Notes: generated by a model from the letters alone, not told the origin. A stretch of 64,000 nt of DNA from Paludibacter sp. (GCA_027450045.1 DAIDKM010000004.1:29541-93540), one strand, 5' to 3'; numbered from the stretch's first letter, positions 31,183 to 41,154 are shown. Program-made: numbers and translations.

Positions 31183-31986
31183 TTAAAAATCGACGTGAAC
31201 GTGCATTAATAGCAATACAATGATAATGAAGCCAAAAACGATGCGATAGTATCCAAAAAATTTGAATCCATGTTTGGTCAAGTAAGCAATAAATCCCTTT
31301 ATAGCAAAAATAGCGACTACAAAACCGATGAAATTCCCTGCAGCAAGAACAACGATGTTGTGATGTGTCAGAATTTCAGGAGTTTTTCGGTACGCATCCC
31401 ATAAACTTACAACAAAGGCGCCTGCTAAAGTTGGCACTCCTAAGAAAAATGAAAATTCTGCAGCAGCTTTGCGGGTCAATTTTTGTTGCATGCCACCAAT
31501 GATGGTTGCACCACTTCGACTCAATCCCGGCAACACAACGGATAGAATTTGGTAAACCCCAATAATCCATGCCTTTTTGTTTGGAATTTCTTCTTCTTTG
31601 TCAATGGTCGGATTCTTAAACCATTTGTCAACAAATAAAAGAACGAATCCGCCGGCAAACATAGTAAATGCCACGACTAAAGGCGTTTGTATAGCTTCGT
31701 CAATGTAGCTTTTTAGCAAAAGGCCTACCACGGCTGAAGGGATTAAGGCATAAAGAAGTTTCAGGTAAAAATGCCAACTTCTGAAATCGATAAACTTTCG
31801 CCAGTAAACGACAATAACCGATAAAATAGTTCCAAACTGAATGTTTTCAATAAACAATTTGGTAAAGTCGCTTTTTTCAATATTCATAAAGGCTGAAGCC
31901 AAAGCCATGTGGCCTGTTGATGAAATGGGTAAAAATTCCGTAAGGCCTTCGATGACCGACAGTACTAAAGTGTGTAGCCAGGTCAT
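31183..31986 (-). CDS. uppP: Undecaprenyl-diphosphatase
   Basis: 267 aa; SVIEGLTEFLPISSTGHM, LPGLSRSGATIIGGM. Confidence 0.96.
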   Translation of the reverse strand: MTWLHTLVLSVIEGLTEFLPISSTGHMALASAFMNIEKSDFTKLFIENIQFGTILSVIVVYWRKFIDFRSWHFYLKLLYALIPSAVVGLLLKSYIDEAIQTPLVVAFTMFAGGFVLLFVDKWFKNPTIDKEEEIPNKKAWIIGVYQILSVVLPGLSRSGATIIGGMQQKLTRKAAAEFSFFLGVPTLAGAFVVSLWDAYRKTPEILTHHNIVVLAAGNFIGFVVAIFAIKGFIAYLTKHGFKFFGYYRIVFGFIIIVLLLMHVHVDF

Positions 31987-32258
31987 TTAGTCACCTCCTT
32001 TTTATTACGCCACATGATGGCTACAAACATGAATAAAAATCCGAATAATGAAATCATCGGGCCAACGGTAATGCGGCGAGTGCTGAAAATTCTAGGATTG
32101 AAAACACTGCCCGAATTGCTACCTGTCATCAATAAAAATCCGGTAACGATTAACACGATGGAGATACCTATCAATATCCAATTGATTTTGCCGAGAGCAA
32201 AGTCTCGTTGATTTTGAATCTCCTCTTTTACTACATCTGGCTTGGCGTTCTTTTTCAT
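31983..32258 (-). CDS. DUF3098 family membrane protein
   Basis: 91 aa, two TM, between uppP and ftsX as usual in Bacteroidetes; overlaps uppP by 4 nt. Confidence 0.8.
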   Translation of the reverse strand: MKKNAKPDVVKEEIQNQRDFALGKINWILIGISIVLIVTGFLLMTGSNSGSVFNPRIFSTRRITVGPMISLFGFLFMFVAIMWRNKKEVTK

Positions 32259-32291
32259 TGGAGGGTGTTTAATGTGTATAAAAGTCTTTTT

Positions 32292-33170
32292 CTAAATGTA
32301 ATACATGTCGTTGGCTTTCATTCTTATATAGCGGTTCACGGCAAACAGGGCAGCCAAAAAACTGATGATCAACCCAAATAAAATCACCACACCGCTTACC
32401 ATAAGCGCTATACGAAGATGGTACAGATCAAAGTTGGTACCTAAGGCAATTTGAACGTAGTAAACTGAAATTCCCAGCAAAATTAATGCAATGACAGCGG
32501 CAATAAGTCCATTCCACAAATAACGCCACACAAAAGCGCGACGAATAAACCATGCCCGTGCGCCTACCAAACGCATTGTGTTGATGACAAATCGTTTGGA
32601 GTAAATGCTGAGACGTATGGTGTTGTTTAATAAAACAATTGAAATAAAAATAAGAATTGCTGCAATTCCTATCAAAAAATAGCCTGTTTTTTTTAGATTA
32701 TCGTTCACTAAGCGGATAATGTCTTTTTGATAAATAACTTGTTTCACACCGGCATACTGTTTTAGACTCTTTTCAATATGCGACACACTGTCTGTATTGG
32801 CATACGCCGAAGTGAGTTTCACTTCAAACGATGCTAACAACGGATTATAGCCCAAGAAGTCGGCAGGGTTTTCCCCCAAGTCGCGAATGTGATCTTTAAG
32901 CGCTTGCTCCTTGCTGATGTAATCGTACGATTTCACGCCGGGTGTTGCTTGAATGAGTCGTTGAATGATTTGTAATTTGGCAGGTGCAATGCTATCCTGA
33001 AGCACAACAGACATGTTTACATTCTCTTTCACGTAGTTAGACATTTCATTGCCGATAATCATCAACAATGAAATGAGGCCAATCAAAAATAGCACAAATG
33101 AAATACTTATTGTTGAGATAAAATGCAAATTAAAAAACAGCTTCTTCCGCCTTTTTTCGTGATGTGACAT
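32292..33170 (-). CDS. ftsX: Cell division ABC transporter permease FtsX
   Basis: 292 aa; NVNMSVVLQDSI, SYDYISKEQAL, NNTIRLSIYSKRFVINTMRLVGA. Confidence 0.93.
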   Translation of the reverse strand: MSHHEKRRKKLFFNLHFISTISISFVLFLIGLISLLMIIGNEMSNYVKENVNMSVVLQDSIAPAKLQIIQRLIQATPGVKSYDYISKEQALKDHIRDLGENPADFLGYNPLLASFEVKLTSAYANTDSVSHIEKSLKQYAGVKQVIYQKDIIRLVNDNLKKTGYFLIGIAAILIFISIVLLNNTIRLSIYSKRFVINTMRLVGARAWFIRRAFVWRYLWNGLIAAVIALILLGISVYYVQIALGTNFDLYHLRIALMVSGVVILFGLIISFLAALFAVNRYIRMKANDMYYI

Positions 33171-33292
33171 GGGCTTCCCGTTTACGTTTAAAAAGTCTGT
33201 AAATCCTGCAAAGTGGTTATGCGCGGCGTTTCTTTCTTTTTGTTTGCAAAGATAACGCTTTCTGTCGTTTGTTTACTTCTCTGTTTCTCAAA

Positions 33293-35779
33293 TCATTTTT
33301 TGATGTCTATTTTCTTTTTCCGGTATTTTTTGAATAACAAAAGTAATCCACCCAAAACAAAGATAATCAACAAAATGGATGCAATCAGCGATAAAGTTTT
33401 TCCGAGCGAATACGATGTCGGGTCAAATCGGAATGTTACCTGATATTGCCCTGGTTTTAGTACCATTGCTCTCAACAAATAATTGGCTTCAAAGAAAGGA
33501 GCTTCTTCTCCGTTTATGAAAGCATGCCATCCTTTTGGGTAGTAAATTTCAGAAAAGACTGCGATTTGCGGGCTTTTCGACTGAAAATTATAGATCAACT
33601 TGTTCGGTTCATATTGTTGCAACGTAAGGGTCGCGGTAGTGTCGCTCCCAAAAGAGGCTGGCAACGTTGCTGCAACAGCTTGAGTAACGACAACTTCGTG
33701 TTTTGTATCAATTTGACCGATTTTTTGCAGTGCCATAGCTTGTGTCGCTACCGGAACGATTTTTTGCACCAACCATTGACTGCCGTTAGCATACGGATTG
33801 AGTACCGGAGGCGCCTGCGGATCGTAGATGAGATATTTCATATCAAGCATGTTCAAAACGACCTGTTTTGCTAGAGGTTGCTGAATATCCGCAACTGATT
33901 TGGCCTGTTTGAAGGTACTAAAAATAGAATCAATTTCGGGGATAAGCTGAGCATCAATCACATCTTGATACGAACGTAATTTTGCGCCATGATACCCGCC
34001 AATACTTTTATGAAAATAGGAGGTAGAGGCATCATTAAATGGGCTGACTGCTAAATTCAACACCCGATAATATGAACGATCTTGAAGAATATCTTTGTCG
34101 GCAACACTCGGCTTAATGTCTGCAGCCGCAGTCTTTGATTCAAAATTACTGTCGTTTAAATAGCGTTTTGCTACCGGATACATATCTATCAGGATAAGAA
34201 ACCCTAAGATTAAATAGAGTGGTAACGGTTTGATTTTTTTCTTGATAAAAAGCCAAAGCGTGGCTGCTGCCAACAAAATGAAAATGAGCGACCGGAATGC
34301 ATCGGCACGCAATAACGCTTCTCGGTCGATAGGCAAGGTGTTTTGCAAAAAGGCATAGTCTCCTGTGAACTGGCTATCGGATGGCGAAATAAAGTTTCCG
34401 GCAAGTGATGGAATAAGAGCAAACAGCAAGCTTAATCCACCGGTGATTCCCAACGCCCAAGTAAAGGCTTTTTTCAGCTTTTGCGGGTCAATATCTCCTT
34501 TCACCAACCGTTGTACTGCCAATACGGCCATGATGGGCATGGTGTACCCTGCGATAACCAAAATCATCGCTACCGTCCGAAATTTATTGTAAAGAGGCAC
34601 ATAATTGATGAAAAAGTCGGTCACCAATCCGAAGTTCTTCCCCCAAGCTAATATAATGGACAAAATAGTAGCTGCCAGCAACCACCATTTATAGCGCCCT
34701 TCTACTAAAAATAGCCCCAGAATAAAGAGAAAACAAACAATGGCTCCTACATAAACAGGTCCCGATGTCATTGGTTGACTTCCCCAATAGAGCGGCCATT
34801 TTTGTGTACTCATAATTTGGGAAGTGTTAGCGCCAAGAGCATCAAGTTTTTTCCCAGTGGCAGAATTTTCAGTCAAAGTTCCGTCACTGGCGCCTCCTCT
34901 AAAGTCGGGGATGAGCAAGGTAAGGGTCTCTCCGATACCATAACTCCATTGGGTGATGTAATCTTTATCTAATCCGCCTTTAGCCGCTTTCGTGCCTTGC
35001 GTGGCAGAACCTTGACCGCGCATGGAGTATTTCCCATATTCAGCTGTGGTGATAAGTGTGGTGGCGTTAATGCCGACCGCCAATACAAGGCTAATGGATA
35101 GCGCCCCCATTGTTTTTAAAAAGTCAGCATATTGTTTGTATTTGATGCTGTAAATCAGTTCTGAGATGCCGAAAACCAAGATGATCATTAGCACGTAATA
35201 AACAATTTGGAAGTGCCCTGCTTTAATGCCTAATGCCAAAAAGATGGCAGTCAGAATGGATCCCAACCATCGTCGGTCTCGAAATGCCATCACGACACTC
35301 CCAATCACGGGTGCCATGTAAGCAATGGTTATGGCTTGGCTACTGTGCCCTGCTGCAACGATGATGAAATTGAACGAAGCAAATGAGAAAGCAATGGAGC
35401 CTACGATACTCAGCCAAGGATTGACTCTCAACGAAAGTAATAGGATATAGAACCCAATCAAATACAAGATTAAATAGAAAACAGGACGCGGGAAAACTGT
35501 AAAAAACGAATAGATGAAACTTACCGCATCAGCAGGCGTTTCCATCGAAATCTGATAGGTGGGCATTCCACCAAACATACTGTTTGTCCAAAGAGTGGGG
35601 GAGCTGTGCGTGGCATTGTAGTCGCGTGTCTCTTTTGACATACTTGCCCACGTCTGGTTGTCATGGCCAACCACTACTTTTCCATCAAGTACGGGGCTGA
35701 AATAGACATACGAAACGATAATAAAAAATAGAATCGCCAAAAGGTGTGGTACTGATTTCGACCAAAGCTGCTTGTCCAT
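33293..35779 (-). CDS. YfhO family membrane protein (large polytopic)
   Basis: 828 aa; many TM, GHDNQTWASMSKETRDYN, NSMFGGMPTYQI. Confidence 0.85.
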   Translation of the reverse strand: MDKQLWSKSVPHLLAILFFIIVSYVYFSPVLDGKVVVGHDNQTWASMSKETRDYNATHSSPTLWTNSMFGGMPTYQISMETPADAVSFIYSFFTVFPRPVFYLILYLIGFYILLLSLRVNPWLSIVGSIAFSFASFNFIIVAAGHSSQAITIAYMAPVIGSVVMAFRDRRWLGSILTAIFLALGIKAGHFQIVYYVLMIILVFGISELIYSIKYKQYADFLKTMGALSISLVLAVGINATTLITTAEYGKYSMRGQGSATQGTKAAKGGLDKDYITQWSYGIGETLTLLIPDFRGGASDGTLTENSATGKKLDALGANTSQIMSTQKWPLYWGSQPMTSGPVYVGAIVCFLFILGLFLVEGRYKWWLLAATILSIILAWGKNFGLVTDFFINYVPLYNKFRTVAMILVIAGYTMPIMAVLAVQRLVKGDIDPQKLKKAFTWALGITGGLSLLFALIPSLAGNFISPSDSQFTGDYAFLQNTLPIDREALLRADAFRSLIFILLAAATLWLFIKKKIKPLPLYLILGFLILIDMYPVAKRYLNDSNFESKTAAADIKPSVADKDILQDRSYYRVLNLAVSPFNDASTSYFHKSIGGYHGAKLRSYQDVIDAQLIPEIDSIFSTFKQAKSVADIQQPLAKQVVLNMLDMKYLIYDPQAPPVLNPYANGSQWLVQKIVPVATQAMALQKIGQIDTKHEVVVTQAVAATLPASFGSDTTATLTLQQYEPNKLIYNFQSKSPQIAVFSEIYYPKGWHAFINGEEAPFFEANYLLRAMVLKPGQYQVTFRFDPTSYSLGKTLSLIASILLIIFVLGGLLLLFKKYRKKKIDIKK

Positions 35780-35845
35780 GTGTCCTGTTTTTATGTGTTT
35801 AACGTTAGTTGTTTGTCTGTTCTTGCAAACTTTCTCAAAGTTTTA

Positions 35846-37216
35846 TCAATGCACAATGGGTTCCCCTTGCAACGTGGCCGATGAAGAACCTGTGATGCGT
35901 ACCTGCACTAATTCTCCAATATGATATCCCTTCTTTGGGAATACTACCACTTTGTTTTGCGAAGTGCGCCCGAAAAAGTGTTCCCGCGATCGCTTGGAAT
36001 AGCCTTCGGCCAATACTTCAAAGGTTTTACCTATAGCTGCATGGTTGATGTCGGCGGAAAGCTGATTTTGTAATGCAATAATTTCCTGCAACCGTTTTAC
36101 TTTCAATTCTTCAGACACATCGTCGGGAAGATGTTTGGCTGCGTATGTACCAGGGCGTTCCGAGTATTTAAACATGAAAGCTGCATCGAATCGTACTTCT
36201 CGCATCAGCGAAAGAGTTTGTTCGTGGTCTTCTTCGGTTTCTGAAGGGAATCCGCAAAAAACATCGGTCGAGATGCTTGCCTCCGGTAAAATTCGCCGGA
36301 TAGCGCTAATTCGTTCTAAATACCATTCGCGTGTGTATTTTCGATTCATCTTCTCTAAGATGCGGTTACTACCTGACTGAACTGGTAAGTGGATGTTTTT
36401 GCAAAGATTTGAATAAGCGGCCATTACTTCCAATGTCTTGTCGCTCATGTCTTTGGGATGCGATGTAGTAAACCGAATACGCAATGTTGGCGCAGCTTCG
36501 GCCACTAATTTGAGTAATGCGGGGAAATCGACGGGTGTCTCTTCTTGGTGCGAAAGATATGAGTTCACGTTTTGCCCTAACAAGATTACCTCTTTGTATC
36601 CTTTCTTCCTTAAATCATCTACTTCTTTCAAGATACTTTCTACATCGCGGCTTCTTTCACGTCCTCGTGTGTAAGGGACGATACAATAGGAACAGAAATT
36701 GTTGCACCCTCGTGTGATTGAGACATAACCCGAAATAGGCGTGCCAATGCGTGCCGGTAAAACTTTACTATAGGTCTCCGTAGTTGATAATTCTACGTTG
36801 ATCGCTTTTTCGCCCTGAGCTGCGCTTTGCATTAAATGGGGTAAATCCAAATAGGCGTCAGGCCCGGCTACTAAATCAACACCATAGTTTTCAATGAGGT
36901 CTTCTTTCATACGCTCGGCCATACAGCCGATAATGCCGACCACCAAACCTTCTTTTTTCTTTTTAAGACTTCCGAATTGTTTTAGCCGGCTAATGACGCG
37001 TTGTTCGGCATTGTCGCGAACAGAGCAGGTGTTCATTAAAATGGCATCGGCCTCATTGAGATGGTCAGTTAATTCATAATCGTCCATTCCCAAGATAGCT
37101 GCCACTACTTCTGAGTCGGCTACATTCATCTGACAACCATAGGTTTCAATGAATAACTTCTTGGTGTGCGAGGCCGAATCCGACCCTGCTATATCGTTTG
37201 AGTGAGATAATTGCAT
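35846..37216 (-). CDS. miaB: tRNA (N6-isopentenyl adenosine(37)-C2)-methylthiotransferase
   Basis: 456 aa; ETYGCQMNVADSE, RGCNNFCSYCIVPYTRGRERSR. Confidence 0.97.
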   Translation of the reverse strand: MQLSHSNDIAGSDSASHTKKLFIETYGCQMNVADSEVVAAILGMDDYELTDHLNEADAILMNTCSVRDNAEQRVISRLKQFGSLKKKKEGLVVGIIGCMAERMKEDLIENYGVDLVAGPDAYLDLPHLMQSAAQGEKAINVELSTTETYSKVLPARIGTPISGYVSITRGCNNFCSYCIVPYTRGRERSRDVESILKEVDDLRKKGYKEVILLGQNVNSYLSHQEETPVDFPALLKLVAEAAPTLRIRFTTSHPKDMSDKTLEVMAAYSNLCKNIHLPVQSGSNRILEKMNRKYTREWYLERISAIRRILPEASISTDVFCGFPSETEEDHEQTLSLMREVRFDAAFMFKYSERPGTYAAKHLPDDVSEELKVKRLQEIIALQNQLSADINHAAIGKTFEVLAEGYSKRSREHFFGRTSQNKVVVFPKKGYHIGELVQVRITGSSSATLQGEPIVH

Positions 37217-37331
37217 GTATAGGTAATCGCTTAATTTGTCGCAAAGATACGCATTTTTTGAATATTGCTCACAGATGAGGAACAGGCATAAAATGTGATG
37301 GATTCGACTCAGGCCTAAGGAAGAAACAAAA

Positions 37332-37360
37332 AGAGGCTAACTCATGAAGAGTTAACCTCT
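37332..37360 (-). terminator. Hairpin downstream of the tRNA-like 3' half
   Basis: AGAGGCTAACTC-atgaa-GAGTTAACCTCT, one mismatch. Confidence 0.65.
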
Positions 37361-37365
37361 GTACG

Positions 37366-37420
37366 TCGGGGTAGCGGGATTCGAACCCACGACCCTCCCG
37401 CTTCAACGGGATGCGCTAAC
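37366..37420 (-). pseudogene. Partial tRNA-Pro-like sequence (D-stem, aberrant anticodon arm, intact T-arm and 3' acceptor)
   Basis: 37366-37395 is identical over 30 nt to the 3' half of tRNA-Pro at 37711-37740; tgcgctaac of the D-arm is also shared; the 5' acceptor half is missing and the anticodon loop is 6 nt. Confidence 0.8.
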
Positions 37421-37653
37421 TAATGCTTGGATACGAGCATGCGATTTCCAACCTTTTATTTCCATTTCTCTCTTCATTGCATCACCTCTGGTCGAATATG
37501 GTTCTGTCATTATCAAGCACCATGGACATCCGGATTTTGTCGCTTTACTCCTCTCCCTGCATTATGCCGTTCTATCCGATCCAAAAGATTACCGGTAGAT
37601 CCAACATAAAATTGTCCCGTCTTTACAGAAAGTAAAATATATACGTAAAACAT
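37403..37653 (-). pseudogene. GIY-YIG family nuclease, one frameshift
   Basis: Complement reads MFYVYILLSVKTGQFYVGSTGNLLDRIERHNAGRGVKRQNPDV, then in another frame PWCLIMTEPYSTRGDAMKREMEIKGWKSHARIQALVSASR*. Confidence 0.8.
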
Positions 37654-37666
37654 TTTTATACAAAAA

Positions 37667-37696
37667 AGTCACTTACAAAAATCTATGTAAGTGACT
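37667..37696 (-). terminator. Terminator hairpin after tRNA-Pro
   Basis: Perfect inverted repeat AGTCACTTACA...TGTAAGTGACT. Confidence 0.75.
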
Positions 37697-37710
37697 AATT
37701 ATCAATTTTG

Positions 37711-37785
37711 TCGGGGTAGCGGGATTCGAACCCACGACCCCCTGCTCCCAAAGCAGGTGCGCTAACCGGACTGCGCTACACCCCG
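37711..37785 (-). tRNA. tRNA-Pro (TGG)
   Basis: Complement CGGGGTGTAGCGCAGTCCGGTTAGCGCACCTGCTTTGGGAGCAGGGGGTCGTGGGTTCGAATCCCGCTACCCCGA; anticodon TGG. Confidence 0.93.
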
Positions 37786-37913
37786 AATATTTTTATTAAA
37801 TCATCAAAACCAAACCCCTTCTTGTTTCAACAGAAATCGTCAGATTGCCTGTGGTGAGTTTCGTTTTTCGAGCTGCAAAGTTACTCTTTTTTTTTAATTC
37901 TGCAAATCCTCTT

Positions 37914-37921
37914 TATCTTTG
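37914..37921 (+). promoter_or_regulatory. Bacteroidetes -7 promoter element (TATCTTTG) for hemW
   Basis: Matches TAnnTTTG just upstream of the ORF. Confidence 0.45.
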
Positions 37922-39094
37922 CAGCTACAAAATTCGTCGATTCTTGTTGGCGTTAAAATTCACCTCTTGTCAGGCATTTACCTCCATATCCCTTTTTGTA
38001 AATCAACATGTAGCTATTGCGATTTCTATTCAACCGGACAGATTAAGTTGCTGGATCGGGTCGTGAATGCTTTGTGCAAAGAATTGATAGTGAGGAAAGG
38101 CTATTTCAAAGAAACGGATTCGGTTGAAACAATTTATTTTGGCGGAGGTACGCCGTCAGTGTTAGAGGAAGTTCATTTGCACCATTTGTTTGAAACGCTA
38201 AACCATCTTTTCGATCTTTCGAAATGTAAAGAAATCACGCTGGAAGCAAATCCTGATGACTTGTCTGAAAGCTTTTTAGACATGTTGGCTCACTTTCCGA
38301 TCAACCGATTGAGTATGGGTGTTCAATCTTTGCACGATAACGAATTGAAACTGCTGAATCGGCGACATTCGGCACAAGATGCAATTGAAGCGGTGCAAAG
38401 AGCCAAACAATATGTGTCGAACATCAGCATCGATCTCATGTTTGGATTGCCTTTGCAAACGTTGGATTCATGGAATGAAACCATTGAAAAGTCGCTTGCA
38501 TTAGAGGTGCAACATATTTCCGCCTATCAATTAACCATTGAAAAAGGGACACAATTATATCGACAACGGGAACTTGGCAAAGTCCTTCCTGCATCTGACG
38601 AACTAAGCACCGAAATGTATTTTATGTTGGTAAATAAACTGACTGATGCAGGATTTGAGCAGTATGAAATTTCTAACTTTTCCCTTCCTTCGTATGCTTC
38701 AAAACATAATTCAGCGTATTGGCAGGAGAAGTCTTACCTGGGAATTGGCCCGTCGGCTCACTCTTTCAACGGGATTAGTCGTCAATGGAATATTGCCAAC
38801 AACATGCGCTATCTGATTGGAATTGAAAATGGCGAGCCGGAGATACAACAGGAGCAATTGACAGAAAAAGACCATTATAACGAAAAAATAATGACTGCTT
38901 TGCGTACTAAAATAGGCATTGACTTATCTGCTTTTGAGGTAAGATTTGGAAACGGGCAAATGCAACATTTACTTAAGGCTGCTGATAAATATCTCTCCAC
39001 CGGTTTGTTGCAACTGCAAGAAAATCATCTTCGCCTGACATCGGAAAGTTTCTGGATTTCTGATGGGATCATTGCAGATTTAATGATTGATTAA
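37919..39094 (+). CDS. hemW: Radical SAM coproporphyrinogen III oxidase-like / heme chaperone HemW (start uncertain, probably nearer SGIYLHIPFC)
   Basis: YLHIPFCKSTCSYCDFYS, YFGGGTPSVLE; overlap with the -7 element suggests a later start. Confidence 0.9.
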   Translation: MQLQNSSILVGVKIHLLSGIYLHIPFCKSTCSYCDFYSTGQIKLLDRVVNALCKELIVRKGYFKETDSVETIYFGGGTPSVLEEVHLHHLFETLNHLFDLSKCKEITLEANPDDLSESFLDMLAHFPINRLSMGVQSLHDNELKLLNRRHSAQDAIEAVQRAKQYVSNISIDLMFGLPLQTLDSWNETIEKSLALEVQHISAYQLTIEKGTQLYRQRELGKVLPASDELSTEMYFMLVNKLTDAGFEQYEISNFSLPSYASKHNSAYWQEKSYLGIGPSAHSFNGISRQWNIANNMRYLIGIENGEPEIQQEQLTEKDHYNEKIMTALRTKIGIDLSAFEVRFGNGQMQHLLKAADKYLSTGLLQLQENHLRLTSESFWISDGIIADLMID

Positions 39095-39120
39095 GGTGAC
39101 TGAAATTTTATAAAAACCAC

Positions 39121-39128
39121 TAACTTTG
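39121..39128 (+). promoter_or_regulatory. Bacteroidetes -7 promoter element (TAACTTTG)
   Basis: TAnnTTTG 25 nt upstream of the PorE-like start codon. Confidence 0.45.
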
Positions 39129-39153
39129 CGGGAATACTTTGAAAGCATTGTTC

Positions 39154-41133
39154 ATGACAAAATCACTTCATACAGCTTACTGGTTTTTGCTACTTTGCGT
39201 AGTGTTGCAGTCGTGTGGCGTGGATGCACGATTGAAGAGGGCAGACAAAGAATATGCAATCGGTGAATATTTTTCTGCCGGAAAAATATATCAAAGTGTC
39301 TATGCAAATATGGATTACCGCCGCCGACAGTTACGCGCTTATGCTGCTTTCAGACAAGGAGAATGCAATCGTCTCGACAATCAGCCCTCTAAAGCGGCCA
39401 ATGCCTATTTAGCTGCCATTAGAAATAAATATGGAGATGACATTGTCTATCTTCGGGATGCTGAAGTATTGCAACAGGCCGGTAACTACCCCGCCGCAAT
39501 CAACAACTACAAAACATACTTGCAGGGACATCCTGATGATCAATTGGCTAAAAACGGATTGGCAGGTTGCCAGCAAGCGGCGGCGGAAGCCAAACTGCAT
39601 CCTACGTTTGTGATTAAATATGCCGGACAGTTCAATAGCCGCAACAGTTCTGATTATTGTCCTGCCTTTACAGATGCAGAAGCTGATGCATTGGTGTTTA
39701 CTTCGACAAGACCCGGCGCCACAAATCGCAAACCAAGCAGCATCACCGGTTTTGCACAAGGGGACTTATACATTTCAGAGAAAAATGTTGCAGGCCAATG
39801 GGAAAAACCCCGTCCGATGGATGGCGGATTTAATACCGACTTGGACGAAGGAGCGCCATCGTTTACACAAGACGGACGAACCATTTATTTTACACGATGT
39901 CCCGTTGCTAATGGCCAAAATCTGGGGGCACAAATCTATACGGCTTCCCGTTCTGGAGGTCAATGGACAGAACCTCAACCTGTCGTACTGTTTAAGGACA
40001 GCACCATCACTGCTGCACATCCTGCAATAAGCGCTCATGGCGACACGCTTTATTTTGTTTCGGATGCTTCGGGTGGATTTGGAGGAAAAGATATATGGAT
40101 GAGCATTCGTGAAGATGGCAAATGGACAACTCCACAAAATTTGGGAGCGCAAATTAACACCGCAGGCGACGAAATGTTTCCTTTTGCTGCGCCCGACGGC
40201 TCGCTCTATTTTTCCTCCAACGGACATGCAGGATTGGGCGGTTTAGACATTTATCATGCCATCAAAACAAAAGATGGATGGAATGTGATTCACATGCCGC
40301 CGCCCATAAATTCAAACGCAGACGATTTTGGCATCACTTTCAAATATGGCCAGTTAGAAGGTTTTTTTTCTTCCAACAGGGGAAATTCAAGAGGCTATGA
40401 TCACATTTGGAGTTTTGAACAGCCTGTCAATGAATATGTCCTATCCGGTTTTGTTGCCGACAATCACAAACAACGGCTGGGCGATGCTATTGTTCGCATG
40501 GTCGGGACTGACGGCACCAATGCCAGAATCAGGGTAAAAAAAGATGGTACTTTTCGCTTCTCGTTAAGACCTAACGCGGACTATGTGTTTTTAGCAACCT
40601 GCCGCGGTTATTTGAATGAAGCCAGTAAACTATCAACACAAGGAGTCAAAGAGAGCAAAACATGGGCATTGAACTTTTCTTTAATTCCAATTGGCAAGCC
40701 CGTTCAACTGGAAAATATATTTTACGATTTCGGGAAATGGACATTGACCAAAGAGTCGGAGACGTCGCTCAATGCGCTGGTGAAGATATTGAAAGATAAT
40801 CCGAATATTACCATTGAATTGGATTCTCATACCGATCGTGTAGGAACAGTTGCTTTTAACCAGACTCTTTCGGAAAAGCGCGCTCAATCGGTAGTCGATT
40901 ATTTGATTCAAGCAGGCATTTCCGCTGATCGATTGACGGCAAAGGGATTTGGGTCGAGTCAGCCAGTCACTGTCGATGCTGCTTTAGCAAAAAAATACCC
41001 CTTCTTAAAAGAGGGTGCTGTTTTAGACGATACGTTTATTAATGCGTTGACACCTGATCAGCAAAATATTGCAAATCAAATCAACAGACGAACAGAGTTT
41101 CGGGTTATCAAAACGACGTATGGGCTACAGTAA
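39154..41133 (+). CDS. porE: PorE-like T9SS-associated lipoprotein (TPR + PD40/WD40-like + CarbD-like + OmpA)
   Basis: Lipobox LQSCG; N-terminal TPR; repeated SGG..G.DIW/LGGLDIYHA propeller motifs; C-terminal OmpA (IFYDFGKWTLTKESETSLNALVKIL...SHTDRVG). Start trimmed to MTKSLHTAYW. Confidence 0.65.
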   Translation: MTKSLHTAYWFLLLCVVLQSCGVDARLKRADKEYAIGEYFSAGKIYQSVYANMDYRRRQLRAYAAFRQGECNRLDNQPSKAANAYLAAIRNKYGDDIVYLRDAEVLQQAGNYPAAINNYKTYLQGHPDDQLAKNGLAGCQQAAAEAKLHPTFVIKYAGQFNSRNSSDYCPAFTDAEADALVFTSTRPGATNRKPSSITGFAQGDLYISEKNVAGQWEKPRPMDGGFNTDLDEGAPSFTQDGRTIYFTRCPVANGQNLGAQIYTASRSGGQWTEPQPVVLFKDSTITAAHPAISAHGDTLYFVSDASGGFGGKDIWMSIREDGKWTTPQNLGAQINTAGDEMFPFAAPDGSLYFSSNGHAGLGGLDIYHAIKTKDGWNVIHMPPPINSNADDFGITFKYGQLEGFFSSNRGNSRGYDHIWSFEQPVNEYVLSGFVADNHKQRLGDAIVRMVGTDGTNARIRVKKDGTFRFSLRPNADYVFLATCRGYLNEASKLSTQGVKESKTWALNFSLIPIGKPVQLENIFYDFGKWTLTKESETSLNALVKILKDNPNITIELDSHTDRVGTVAFNQTLSEKRAQSVVDYLIQAGISADRLTAKGFGSSQPVTVDAALAKKYPFLKEGAVLDDTFINALTPDQQNIANQINRRTEFRVIKTTYGLQ

Positions 41134-41154
41134 ATAATCATTAAATTTATTCCC

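Noticed and set aside
37423-37635. + strand ORFs 37423-37635 and 37427-37609
   Set aside because: Antisense to the GIY-YIG pseudogene
39409-40227. ORFs on both strands inside the PorE-like gene (39409-39759 -, 39620-40030 +, 39775-40227 -)
   Set aside because: Overprinted frames within a well-supported CDS
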